DNA of 64,000 bases from Bacillota bacterium (GTDB lineage: Bacteria > Bacillota > Clostridia > Christensenellales > Aristaeellaceae), in the NCBI GenBank assembly GCA_023395615.1, contig JAEWYP010000019.1:124001-188000 (forward strand). Reading direction: 5' to 3'. Shown here piece by piece: positions 1 to 7,289 of the stretch. Position 1 is the first letter of the stretch. The number at the start of each line of letters is the position of its first letter. The notes beneath the pieces are model-generated. The model worked only from the letters and a program-made list of their open reading frames with translations, did no database searches and was not told the DNA's origin. The translations under genes and the position numbers were made by a program.

Positions 1-6
1 CGAATC

Positions 7-82
7 GACCCATTAGCTCAGCTGGCAGAGCACCTGACTTTTAATCAGGGTGTCCGGAGTTCGAATCTCCGATGGGTCACCA
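7..82 (+). tRNA. tRNA-Lys (anticodon TTT)
   Basis: A full cloverleaf is visible: a 7-bp acceptor stem (GACCCAT with ATGGGTC), a D-arm with AGCTCAGCTGGCAGAGC, an anticodon loop CTTTTAA giving TTT, and a T-arm with GTTCGAATC. The CCA end is encoded. The upstream promoter lies outside the window. Confidence 0.97.
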
Positions 83-85
83 AAA

Positions 86-121
86 TTCCGCTTGGTTGTA
101 ACGACCGCGCGGATTTTTTTT
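86..121 (+). terminator. Rho-independent terminator after tRNA-Lys
   Basis: A TCCGC / GCGGA stem encloses an imperfect inner hairpin and is followed by a run of eight or nine T residues. It lies 4 bases after the tRNA CCA end. Confidence 0.65.
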
Positions 122-213
122 ACCCATTTTGTTTATCCTTTGTACAAGAATAAAGTGACCTTTTATCGCATTAAGTTGATGAACGGACAGATTGTAACCA
201 GTTTGGCATTTCG

Positions 214-243
214 TTGCGGAAAAAGAAGAAAGCATGGTATAAT
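214..243 (+). promoter_or_regulatory. Sigma-A promoter for the peptidoglycan-binding protein gene
   Basis: TTGCGG (214-219) and a perfect TATAAT (238-243) are 18 bases apart. The start codon at 284 is preceded by a GGAGG-type ribosome site. Confidence 0.6.
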
Positions 244-283
244 ACGTAATAACCGGTTTCACTGAGGTGAAGGAGGAGCGCCC

Positions 284-1375
284 ATGAATCTGTTAAACAC
301 TTTACTGGTTTATTTAACCATGGTCTTTGTATCTTCCGTTCAAATGGCACCCGAACCTTCACCGACGCCGCTTATTACCTCGACACCTGCGCCTGTGGCA
401 ATTGTGGCTACTGCTACATCTGTTGCCGCCACGCCAACAGCCATTCCAACCGCAACCCCAACGCCGGTACCAACGCCTGCCATCACGCCCAATAATGCTT
501 ACCATACGTTGCAGGTTGGCGATCGAGGGGATGAGGTAACCTCCATGCAGCGTCGCCTCGCAGAACTTGGATACTACACGGGTAATATCGACGGCGCGTT
601 CGGAAACGGAACCCGCCGTGCGGTGGAGCGTTTTCAATACAATCAGGGCCTGTCGGTAGATGGCATTGCCGGTAAACGCACGCTGACCGTGCTGTATGAA
701 AGCGCAGACGTTGTACCCGCGCCAACAGATACAGCCACTCCGGTACCGACAGTTACACCGGCCCCGACTTTTGCGCCGACGCCAACGCCGAAAGCGACAA
801 AGACCCCAACTCCGGCAACCGATACTCCAAGCCCGACGGCGACCGCGACGCCCACTGCAACACCTGTTGCGACACCAGCACCTACAGCCATTGTTCCGGA
901 ATTGCTTGCGAATGTGAAACTGGTTTTTTCGGATTCGACAGAATCGATGACACTCCAAAGCGATACGGCGAAAACTTCCGAAGCGGTTGACCTGCACCCG
1001 CTTAAGAATGGCGAAGCGATTTATATGCCGATGCTCGAAATATTCAAAAATGCTGGAAACGTGATTCTTCCGGGTACGGCTACGGGAACAACGCGTGATG
1101 TTGCTTTTTCACTGGATAAGGATTTGTACCAGCTTACCTACCAGCTGGACGAAGAAAATCAAGTGTCGAATGTAGCGGTGCTGAAGAACCAGAAACCGTT
1201 GGTGATTACAGACAGAAGCGCTTTTGTGCTGGATGATGTGCTCTATCTGCCTTTGCAGGCGATTACGGATGCAACGGGAATGACCTTCACGCTTGACGAT
1301 GCGGGCAGCCAGTATACAGTAAATCTACCGGGAACCGTAAGCACTGATGAAACAGCGGCTACGAAAAATCCTTGA
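284..1375 (+). CDS. Secreted peptidoglycan-binding protein with Pro/Thr linkers and a copper-amine-oxidase-N-like C-terminal domain
   Basis: A 363-residue envelope protein. Residues 1-21 form a short hydrophobic export segment. Residues 23-70 and about 143-205 are low-complexity Pro/Thr/Ala linkers. Between them, residues 75-140 match a PG_binding_1 domain (LQVGDRGDEVTSMQRRL, then the DGAFG and VDGIAG turns), which docks proteins on cell-wall peptidoglycan. The last ~150 residues resemble the copper amine oxidase N-terminal-like domain common in clostridial surface proteins (YMPMLEIF and VLYLPLQAITDATG strands). No hydrolase motif is seen, so it is probably a binding or scaffold protein rather than an enzyme. 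The start is supported by GGAGGAGCGCCC just upstream. The gene is monocistronic: the next promoter overlaps its stop codon. Confidence 0.8.
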   Translation: MNLLNTLLVYLTMVFVSSVQMAPEPSPTPLITSTPAPVAIVATATSVAATPTAIPTATPTPVPTPAITPNNAYHTLQVGDRGDEVTSMQRRLAELGYYTGNIDGAFGNGTRRAVERFQYNQGLSVDGIAGKRTLTVLYESADVVPAPTDTATPVPTVTPAPTFAPTPTPKATKTPTPATDTPSPTATATPTATPVATPAPTAIVPELLANVKLVFSDSTESMTLQSDTAKTSEAVDLHPLKNGEAIYMPMLEIFKNAGNVILPGTATGTTRDVAFSLDKDLYQLTYQLDEENQVSNVAVLKNQKPLVITDRSAFVLDDVLYLPLQAITDATGMTFTLDDAGSQYTVNLPGTVSTDETAATKNP

Positions 1376-1399
1376 CAGATAAGCATTTGCGCCTATAAT
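1372..1399 (+). promoter_or_regulatory. Near-consensus sigma-A promoter for the ilvE operon
   Basis: A perfect TTGACA (1372-1377) overlaps the stop codon of the upstream gene, and a perfect TATAAT lies at 1394-1399 with a 16-base spacer. No T-box or other leader structure fits in the ~60-base leader. Confidence 0.85.
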
Positions 1400-1462
1400 A
1401 TCACTAAGCGTTGCGGAAAGCGACTGCTTTGCGAAATAGGGAAGATGGGCGGAGGAAAGAGT

Positions 1463-2530
1463 ATGTACGATATCAAAGTGACCCGGGCGGAAAAGTTGAA
1501 CGAGAAGCCGACGGACGAAAGCAAGCTGGGATTCGGGAAACTCTTTACCGATCACATGCTGCTGATTAATTACGACGAGGGCGAAGGCTGGCATGACGCG
1601 CGTGTCGTACCGTTTGGCAACCTGACGCTGCATCCGGCGTCCTGCGTGCTGCACTATGGACAGGAGATTTTCGAAGGGGCCAAGTGCTACCGTACAGCGA
1701 ATGGTTTCAACCTTTTCCGAATCCGTGACAACTTTGCGCGTATGAACCGCTCCGCAGAACGCATGGGTATGGCGCAAATGCCTGACGAGCTGTATTTTGA
1801 GAGCTTGATGAAGCTGCTGGAAGTCGATAAGGAGTGGACGCCCCACCGGGAAGGCACATCGTTGTATATCCGTCCCACGATGATTGCAACTGATCCGGCG
1901 CTAGGTGTATCCGCATCCAAGAGTTATCTGTATTATGTTCTGCTTTCTCCCAGCGGCGCATATTATGCCACCGGGCTTGCCCCTGTCGGTATCTATGTGG
2001 AGGATAAACTGGTTCGTGCGGTGCGTGGAGGTGTAGGCTTCGCCAAGACGGGCGGAAATTACGCAGCCAGCATCCTTGCGGGCAGCAAAGCCAAGCATGA
2101 AGGATATGCGCAGGTTCTCTGGCTTGATGGCGTGGAACAGCGCTATATCGAAGAAGTAGGTTCCATGAACATGATGTTCGCCTACGAGGGCAAGCGTATT
2201 GTAACCCCGATGCTGAATGGCAGCATCTTGCCGGGCATCACGCGCGACAGTGTTATTCAGCTGGCAAAGCATATGGGTTATGATGTGGAAGAAAAACGTA
2301 TCAGTATCGATGAGGTAATGGCTGACGCCAAGAGCGGAAAACTGACGGAAGCTTTTGGTACCGGCACCGCTGCCGTCGTTTCACCGGTGAATAAGATCGC
2401 TTATAAAGACGAAGAAGTCAAGATTGGCGATGGGAACATCGGTAAGATCACACAGAAACTGTACGATACACTGACCGGGATCCAATTTGGCAAGCTGCCG
2501 GATCCGTTTGGCTGGATCACGAGACTGTAA
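1463..2530 (+). CDS. ilvE: Branched-chain amino acid aminotransferase
   Basis: PLP-dependent class IV aminotransferase (355 residues, usual for the bacterial BCAT2-type family) that interconverts valine, leucine and isoleucine with their 2-oxo acids using glutamate/2-oxoglutarate. Visible marks are the GGNYAAS segment next to the PLP lysine (FAKTGGNYAAS), the EVGSMNMMF strand and the LPGITRDSVI phosphate-binding loop. An ATG 18 bases upstream is in frame, but the start at 1463 is preferred because GGAGGA (1451-1456) sits 6 bases before it. First gene of a likely operon with the unknown protein, the pseudouridine synthase and the HAD phosphatase, driven by the strong promoter at 1372-1399. The cytosolic role is secure; which direction dominates in vivo cannot be told. 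Confidence 0.93.
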   Translation: MYDIKVTRAEKLNEKPTDESKLGFGKLFTDHMLLINYDEGEGWHDARVVPFGNLTLHPASCVLHYGQEIFEGAKCYRTANGFNLFRIRDNFARMNRSAERMGMAQMPDELYFESLMKLLEVDKEWTPHREGTSLYIRPTMIATDPALGVSASKSYLYYVLLSPSGAYYATGLAPVGIYVEDKLVRAVRGGVGFAKTGGNYAASILAGSKAKHEGYAQVLWLDGVEQRYIEEVGSMNMMFAYEGKRIVTPMLNGSILPGITRDSVIQLAKHMGYDVEEKRISIDEVMADAKSGKLTEAFGTGTAAVVSPVNKIAYKDEEVKIGDGNIGKITQKLYDTLTGIQFGKLPDPFGWITRL

Positions 2531-2561
2531 GCGAAAACCAATCTGTAAACGGAGGGTGGAA

Positions 2562-3608
2562 ATGCTTAGGGAAGCAAGCGCGGCGCACGAGGCGGACTGG
2601 TGCGAAAAGACGATGAGTGTTCTAAGAGAGAAACAATTTGAAGCTTGCGAACGCCGTCTTTCCGCTTTGCCTGCCGTTGGCCTTTTTTCGGATGAGGCAA
2701 CGAATGCGGATGCACAGGCGTTACTGGAAAGCTCGTTTTATCTTGGCGAACCGGGAAACGATGGATTACAAACCATATCAGTGCTGCGACAAAAGGTGCT
2801 AAAGCAGCTCCCGATAGAGGCGTTGTACCTCTCCCGCGGCGAATGCGAACTGTTGGAACGCCTGCTTGCATCCGACGGGACCATCACATCGGATAACTGG
2901 GATGAAATCGCGGCTGCGGAAGCGCTGACCCGCAGGCTGTGGTGTGTGTTTACGGATCATGAGGACAGTTGGACACTGGAAGCGGCACAACTCTTGATGG
3001 ATCCACTGTTACTGGCATACAACCGCCCGGAATACCTTCAGGCGCGAGAGCAACTGTTCCGGTATGACGCGACGATCGGCGGTCTGCTTTATATTGCCGG
3101 TTTTCTGCACTCCGACCAGCCGATGGCGTTCTTCCTTAAAGACGTAATGGGCCGGAAAGATGTGCTGGCGGTAAATATCGCGTACCGCTATCTGAAAGCT
3201 TCCTACGAATACGTAGCGGATGAGCGGCGTGGGATTATGCTGCTCCACCCCGGGCTGGCTGACCCCAAAAGGTTGATTGCCATGATGGGTTTCAGCGGGG
3301 AGATTCAGCTCTCTCTGTCGGAGGAATCACTGGCGGGCGGTATGAACGGCATTCTACCGGAAGAGGAACCGCTACATGCGAATATGCTGGCTGCGCTTGC
3401 CGGTCTTACACGGCCCGAATGGGATGAAAACGATGCTGCGGAAGACCTGCGCCTGCTTGCCAAGCAGGGCGTGACACGACCGGAGATGGAAGAGGTATTA
3501 TCATCAATGGTAGTGGTACTGCCAACACCGGAAATGAAAAGCGCGGTACGCCAGTTATACGATTGTACTCCGCATTGGATCGGCATGAACGCAAATCTTC
3601 GGCATTAA
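2562..3608 (+). CDS. Conserved-looking hypothetical protein, mostly helical
   Basis: A 348-residue protein I do not recognise. It has no signal peptide, no clear membrane segment and no cysteine cluster or nucleotide-binding loop. The sequence is rich in Leu, Ala and Glu and appears to be all-helical. The middle (about residues 165-250, with GGLLYIAGFLHSDQP and VNIAYRYLKASYEYVADE) looks the most ordered part. The start at 2562 is chosen because GGAGGGTGG lies 4 to 10 bases before it; the reading frame is also open upstream into ilvE. It lies 31 bases after ilvE and 12 bases before the pseudouridine synthase, so co-transcription is likely. No function can be assigned from the sequence; codon use matches the neighbours, so it is a real gene. 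Confidence 0.75.
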   Translation: MLREASAAHEADWCEKTMSVLREKQFEACERRLSALPAVGLFSDEATNADAQALLESSFYLGEPGNDGLQTISVLRQKVLKQLPIEALYLSRGECELLERLLASDGTITSDNWDEIAAAEALTRRLWCVFTDHEDSWTLEAAQLLMDPLLLAYNRPEYLQAREQLFRYDATIGGLLYIAGFLHSDQPMAFFLKDVMGRKDVLAVNIAYRYLKASYEYVADERRGIMLLHPGLADPKRLIAMMGFSGEIQLSLSEESLAGGMNGILPEEEPLHANMLAALAGLTRPEWDENDAAEDLRLLAKQGVTRPEMEEVLSSMVVVLPTPEMKSAVRQLYDCTPHWIGMNANLRH

Positions 3609-3620
3609 CGGAGGAACTAC

Positions 3621-4484
3621 TTGAAGCTGCTAACCTTTCTGGTTCCGGATAACATGGCGGGTGAAAAAGCCGCTCCCGTAGTTGGCAGAATGCTTCCGCA
3701 CGTGCCGGAAAGCTGTATACGCAAAGCCTTCGATCATCGGGATGTAAAAATGAATGGGATTCGGATACCGCGTGATGCAGTAGTCGAAGCCGGTACAGAA
3801 ATCCGGGTATATCTTTCGGACGAGTGCCCCGTGCGTTTGCCCGAAATTCTTTATGAAGACGAAGCCTTGCTTATTGTGAATAAACCGGCTGGCATCTCCT
3901 GCGAACCAGATGAAAAAGGCGGAATCACAATCGGGGAATGGATTTTCTTTGCATTCCCGGAACACTATGTTACACCTCCGTTTCCCTGCCACAGGCTGGA
4001 TAACCCCACGGAAGGGTTGCTGCTGATTGCTAAACAGACACAGTCATTACAGGCGATGGAGATGGCCTTTCAAAACAGGCAGATTCATAAAACCTATCAA
4101 TGTCTTGTAAAAGGGACCCCAAAGCCCGACAGAGGTTTATTACGTTCGTATCTGTCCAAGGATGCAGAGGCATCCCGCGTAACAGTCTATGACCGTCCGG
4201 TCCCCGGCGCGCTGACAGCCGAAACGGAGTATCGTGTGCTCGAAAAGGGAGATGTCTCCCGATTGGAGATAAAACTGCATACAGGGCGAACCCATCAGAT
4301 ACGTGCACAGATGGCCCATATCGGTCACCCGATTCTGGGAGACGATAAGTATGGCGATCGGGCTTTTAACCGCGCACAGCGCGCACGAAAGCTGATGTTG
4401 ACCGCAACCGGCCTCAGCTTTGAGTTGGAAGGTTTTTTTGCATATATGAACCAAAAAACTTTTACCATTACACCGAAGTTTTAG
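3621..4484 (+). CDS. RluA-family pseudouridine synthase
   Basis: Isomerises specific uridines to pseudouridine in rRNA or tRNA. The 287-residue protein starts with an S4-like RNA-binding region (about residues 15-70, with the RKAFDHRDVKMNGIRI segment), then the RluA catalytic domain. The active-site motif reads HRLDNPTEGLLL around residue 123, with the catalytic Asp kept; the usual T-S-G is T-E-G here. The later GRTHQIRAQMAHIGHPILGD block is also typical. The start is a TTG at 3621 with GGAGGA at 3610-3615. The target RNA position cannot be deduced; RluD-like or YlyB-like roles are possible. It sits 12 bases after the unknown gene and 7 bases before the HAD phosphatase. Confidence 0.9.
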   Translation: MKLLTFLVPDNMAGEKAAPVVGRMLPHVPESCIRKAFDHRDVKMNGIRIPRDAVVEAGTEIRVYLSDECPVRLPEILYEDEALLIVNKPAGISCEPDEKGGITIGEWIFFAFPEHYVTPPFPCHRLDNPTEGLLLIAKQTQSLQAMEMAFQNRQIHKTYQCLVKGTPKPDRGLLRSYLSKDAEASRVTVYDRPVPGALTAETEYRVLEKGDVSRLEIKLHTGRTHQIRAQMAHIGHPILGDDKYGDRAFNRAQRARKLMLTATGLSFELEGFFAYMNQKTFTITPKF

Positions 4485-4491
4485 GAGAAGT

Positions 4492-5328
4492 ATGTTGCCT
4501 GTACGATTGATTGCCATGGATATGGACGGTACCCTGCTTAACACAAAGCAGAAAATATCCAAAGAGAATCTGTCTGCTCTTCAAAAAGCAGAAAGCCAGG
4601 GTGTTCAGCTGGCGGTTTGCAGCGGGCGAATTGCAAACGATGTAAGCTTTTTCCTGAGCGACGCCGGATTGTCCCGTTGTGCCGTGCTGTCCCTGAATGG
4701 CGCGTGCTGCCTGTACAAACCGCATGGAACTCCCTACGAGCTTTTCAAAATCGCGACGGACGCATCAACCGCAGTGGCGCGTATTCTGATAGAAGAAAAG
4801 GTTACCTTTGCTGCTTTTCAGGCCGAACGGGTGCTGGTTGTGCAGAATGATCCATATATCCCCAAAATGAGCTGGGGTACCTATGTAGATCGGGAAAAGC
4901 CAAACGCTTACGCTTTTGGGGAACCCGCTGTTCTGGAAGGAATTACACAAGGAATATGTAAATTCGTCGCCATTGATCAGCCGGGATCAGAACGTTTACA
5001 ACGAATCAAAGAGCAGCTCTTATTGATACCCGGGCTTGCTGTCACATCCTCCTGGAATGATAATCTGGAGATCATGCCGGAGAACGTGGGGAAAGGGACC
5101 GCTCTCAGTAACTTTGCTATGAGACTGGGAATCCCCAGAGAACAAACAGCCGCAATCGGCGATTATGATAATGATCTGGATATGATTACCTGCGCGGGCG
5201 TTGGAATTGCTATGGGCAACGCAAGCGCGGCTGTAGTGGAAAATGCAAATTTTATCACGGCAACGAACGCGGATAATGGTGTAGCAAAAGCGATTGAAAA
5301 ACTGCTGTCAGGTGAATGGCACGGATAA
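4492..5328 (+). CDS. Cof-type HAD-IIB family phosphatase
   Basis: A cytosolic haloacid-dehalogenase phosphatase of 278 residues, the normal length of the Cof/YidA subfamily, which acts on sugar phosphates, PLP or flavin phosphates. Motif I is DMDGTLLN (residues 9-16, nucleophile and acid/base Asp), motif II is in VCSGR, and motif IV is the GDYDNDLDM block near residue 224. The IIB cap domain lies between about 85 and 190. The ATG is preceded by AGGAGAAG at 8 bases and follows the pseudouridine synthase stop by 7 bases, so it is the last gene of the ilvE operon. The actual substrate is not visible from the sequence. Confidence 0.9.
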   Translation: MLPVRLIAMDMDGTLLNTKQKISKENLSALQKAESQGVQLAVCSGRIANDVSFFLSDAGLSRCAVLSLNGACCLYKPHGTPYELFKIATDASTAVARILIEEKVTFAAFQAERVLVVQNDPYIPKMSWGTYVDREKPNAYAFGEPAVLEGITQGICKFVAIDQPGSERLQRIKEQLLLIPGLAVTSSWNDNLEIMPENVGKGTALSNFAMRLGIPREQTAAIGDYDNDLDMITCAGVGIAMGNASAAVVENANFITATNADNGVAKAIEKLLSGEWHG

Positions 5329-5378
5329 ACAGAAAAAACACGTAAAAGGATCATCTGCAAAGAAATCCAGAATCGGCT

Positions 5379-5409
5379 ACGCCCCCGAGCCTGCAGGCTT
5401 CGGGGGCGT
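5379..5409. terminator. Hairpin between convergent HAD and era genes
   Basis: ACGCCCCCGAGCC and GGCTTCGGGGGCGT form a 13-bp GC-rich stem with one bulge and a TGCA loop. There is no clear T run on either side, so termination strength is uncertain, but its place between convergent genes suggests a two-way terminator. Confidence 0.5.
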
Positions 5410-5427
5410 ATGCGTTATCAGAACAGA

Positions 5428-6327
5428 TTACGTTTCCTGGGTATATCCGAGAGTTCTCAGATCGTCGCGGTTATTGCGCCAGTCTTCCCGAACTTTTACC
5501 CAAAGCTTCAGGTTGACATGGGTATCCAGCAACGCTTCAATATCTTTACGAGCCTCCGCACCGATCTTTTTAAGCATCGCGCCCTGTCGGCCAATTACAA
5601 TTCCCTTATGGGCTTCCCGTTCACAGTAGATCGTCGCGTCAATTTCTGTCATACCATCATGGATTTTGTGCAGAGCCATGACTTCGACGCCAATACCGTG
5701 GGGAACTTCGTCTTTCAGGTATAGCAACGCTTTTTCCCGAACAATTTCCCCGCATAGAAAACGTTCCGGCTGGTCGGTCAACGTATCTTCAGGGAAATAG
5801 CGCGGACCGATTGGCAACATATGAATCAGTGCCGTGCGAAGTTCTTCCACACCGTCGCCTGTACGTGCGCTGATGGGTACGACCTCATCGTATGGCAGTT
5901 CCGCAAACCTTTGAATCAATGCCAGCAGATTCTCTTTGGGGATCAGGTCGATTTTATTCAGAACCAGCGTCTTTCGTACTTTCTGCCCGGCCATATCCGC
6001 GGCCAACTCGCGATCCTGCTGGGTAACCTGAGATGCGTCCACAACCATCATAAGGCCGTCAATGCCCTGCAAAGCGTCCCGAACGGCCTGCATCATGTAC
6101 TCTCCCAGCCGGTTACGAGGCTTGTGCACACCAGGCGTGTCTAAAAAAACAAGCTGGCTGTCCGCCTGAGTGGATACGCCTAGAATCCGGTTGCGCGTGG
6201 TTTGTGGGCGATTGCTGACAATCGCAATCTTTTCACCAAGCAGCGCGTTTAGCAGCGTGCTTTTTCCCACGTTTGGCCGGCCGATGATCGCGATAAAACC
6301 GGAATGGAAAGGTTTGTTTTCCTGCAT
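5428..6327 (-). CDS. era: GTPase Era
   Basis: Essential GTPase that binds the 3' end of 16S rRNA and helps 30S subunit maturation. The 299-residue protein shows G1 GRPNVGKST, G2 around RPQTTRNRI, G3 DTPGVH and G4 NKID, then a C-terminal KH domain with GIVIGRQGAMLKKIG. An in-frame ATG 30 bases upstream (6357) lacks a ribosome site. The ATG at 6327 has AAAGGCGG before it and gives the standard Era N-terminus (FHSGFIAIIGRPNVGKS). It follows the ybeY-cdd fusion by about 50 bases and is the last gene of the phoH cluster; recO, often next, is absent here. Confidence 0.95.
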   Translation of the reverse strand: MQENKPFHSGFIAIIGRPNVGKSTLLNALLGEKIAIVSNRPQTTRNRILGVSTQADSQLVFLDTPGVHKPRNRLGEYMMQAVRDALQGIDGLMMVVDASQVTQQDRELAADMAGQKVRKTLVLNKIDLIPKENLLALIQRFAELPYDEVVPISARTGDGVEELRTALIHMLPIGPRYFPEDTLTDQPERFLCGEIVREKALLYLKDEVPHGIGVEVMALHKIHDGMTEIDATIYCEREAHKGIVIGRQGAMLKKIGAEARKDIEALLDTHVNLKLWVKVREDWRNNRDDLRTLGYTQET

Positions 6328-6374
6328 TGTGGTGCCGCCTTTCAAAACGAAGGTCATAGGGGATCAACGGAGGA

Positions 6375-7289
6375 TCACGGTAACTCTTTCGGTCCAAAAC
6401 TATGTGGCAACAAGGCACCAAGCGGCGCCTGAGCCACCTCTTTGCCGTCGTTCCAGGTTACCAGCACGCGAATGCCCGGTGCAAACTCGTTGAGTACCTG
6501 CCTGCAGGCGCCACAGGGCCATGGCGCTGAACGGTCGGCGGCAATGGCGATCGCGGTAAACTCCCGTGCCCCTTCGCTGATCGCTTTAAAAACAGCGGTA
6601 CGCTCGGCACAATTTGTCAGTCCAAAGGAAGCGTTCTCAACATTACACCCATCGAATATCCTTCCATCCGCAGCAAGCAGGCAGGCGCCAACCCTGAAAT
6701 GACTGTAAGGGCTGTAAGAACGCTCCATCGCTTCACGGGCCAGTAACAGCAGTTGCCCATCCGTCGGCGCGGCGGTACGGTCTCCGTCACGCGTAATGCC
6801 GGCGAGATCCAACGCTTTTTCTTCCATAGCACGCATCTCCTTTTGCTCCTGAGGCTGCATATGGTCATAACCGCAAAGATGGAAAATACCATGCGCAACC
6901 AGATAACAGAGTTCTCTATTTTCACTATGCCCATATTGTTTGGCCTGCTCTGCCGCATGTTCCCAGGAGACCAGAATATCTCCAAGAAAACAGGCGCCCA
7001 ATTCGGTATCATACTCGCGCCGGAGAGCATGGGGCGAACGATGGGCTGTGTGACCATGGGCATAATCCACCGTGGGAAACGAAAGGACATCGGTAGAGGC
7101 GTCAATGCCCCGCTGTTCCCGGTTCACGACCCGGATATGAGCATCGTCCGTAAACAGAATATGAACAGCACACGAAACGGGAAGCCGCTCCGTTACTGCG
7201 CAGCAATCCGCGACCAGCGTAAGTACTGCTGTATCAAACAGGCGGAAGGGAAGCGTTACGCCTTCCTCTACATCCCAATCAATCTTCAT
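6375..7289 (-). CDS. Fusion protein: endoribonuclease YbeY + cytidine deaminase
   Basis: One uninterrupted 304-residue reading frame holds two enzymes. Residues 1-~165 are YbeY, the metal-dependent endoribonuclease of 16S rRNA 3'-end processing and ribosome quality control: the conserved NREQRGIDASTDVLSFP block and the zinc triad HGIFHLCGYDH (His133, His137, His143) are intact. Residues ~176-304 are a cytidine/deoxycytidine deaminase of the small tetrameric type: NVENASFGLTNCAER (Cys227, Glu229) and PCGACRQ (Cys259, Cys262) hold the zinc and proton shuttle. A short link (LAGITRDGDRTAAPTD) joins them. YbeY also carries a His-rich insertion near residues 75-90. In most Firmicutes the order is ybeY-dgkA-cdd-era; here dgkA is missing and the flanking genes are joined. 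The start overlaps the pgpH stop by 11 bases. Confidence 0.93.
   Translation of the reverse strand: MKIDWDVEEGVTLPFRLFDTAVLTLVADCCAVTERLPVSCAVHILFTDDAHIRVVNREQRGIDASTDVLSFPTVDYAHGHTAHRSPHALRREYDTELGACFLGDILVSWEHAAEQAKQYGHSENRELCYLVAHGIFHLCGYDHMQPQEQKEMRAMEEKALDLAGITRDGDRTAAPTDGQLLLLAREAMERSYSPYSHFRVGACLLAADGRIFDGCNVENASFGLTNCAERTAVFKAISEGAREFTAIAIAADRSAPWPCGACRQVLNEFAPGIRVLVTWNDGKEVAQAPLGALLPHSFGPKELP

Noticed and set aside
143..215. Possible direct repeats in the region between tRNA-Lys and the first CDS
   Set aside because: Only AT-rich chance matches; no conserved unit length.
353..900. Repeated CCAACxCC units resembling a CRISPR or satellite array
   Set aside because: They encode the Pro/Thr linkers of the surface protein and follow codon phase.
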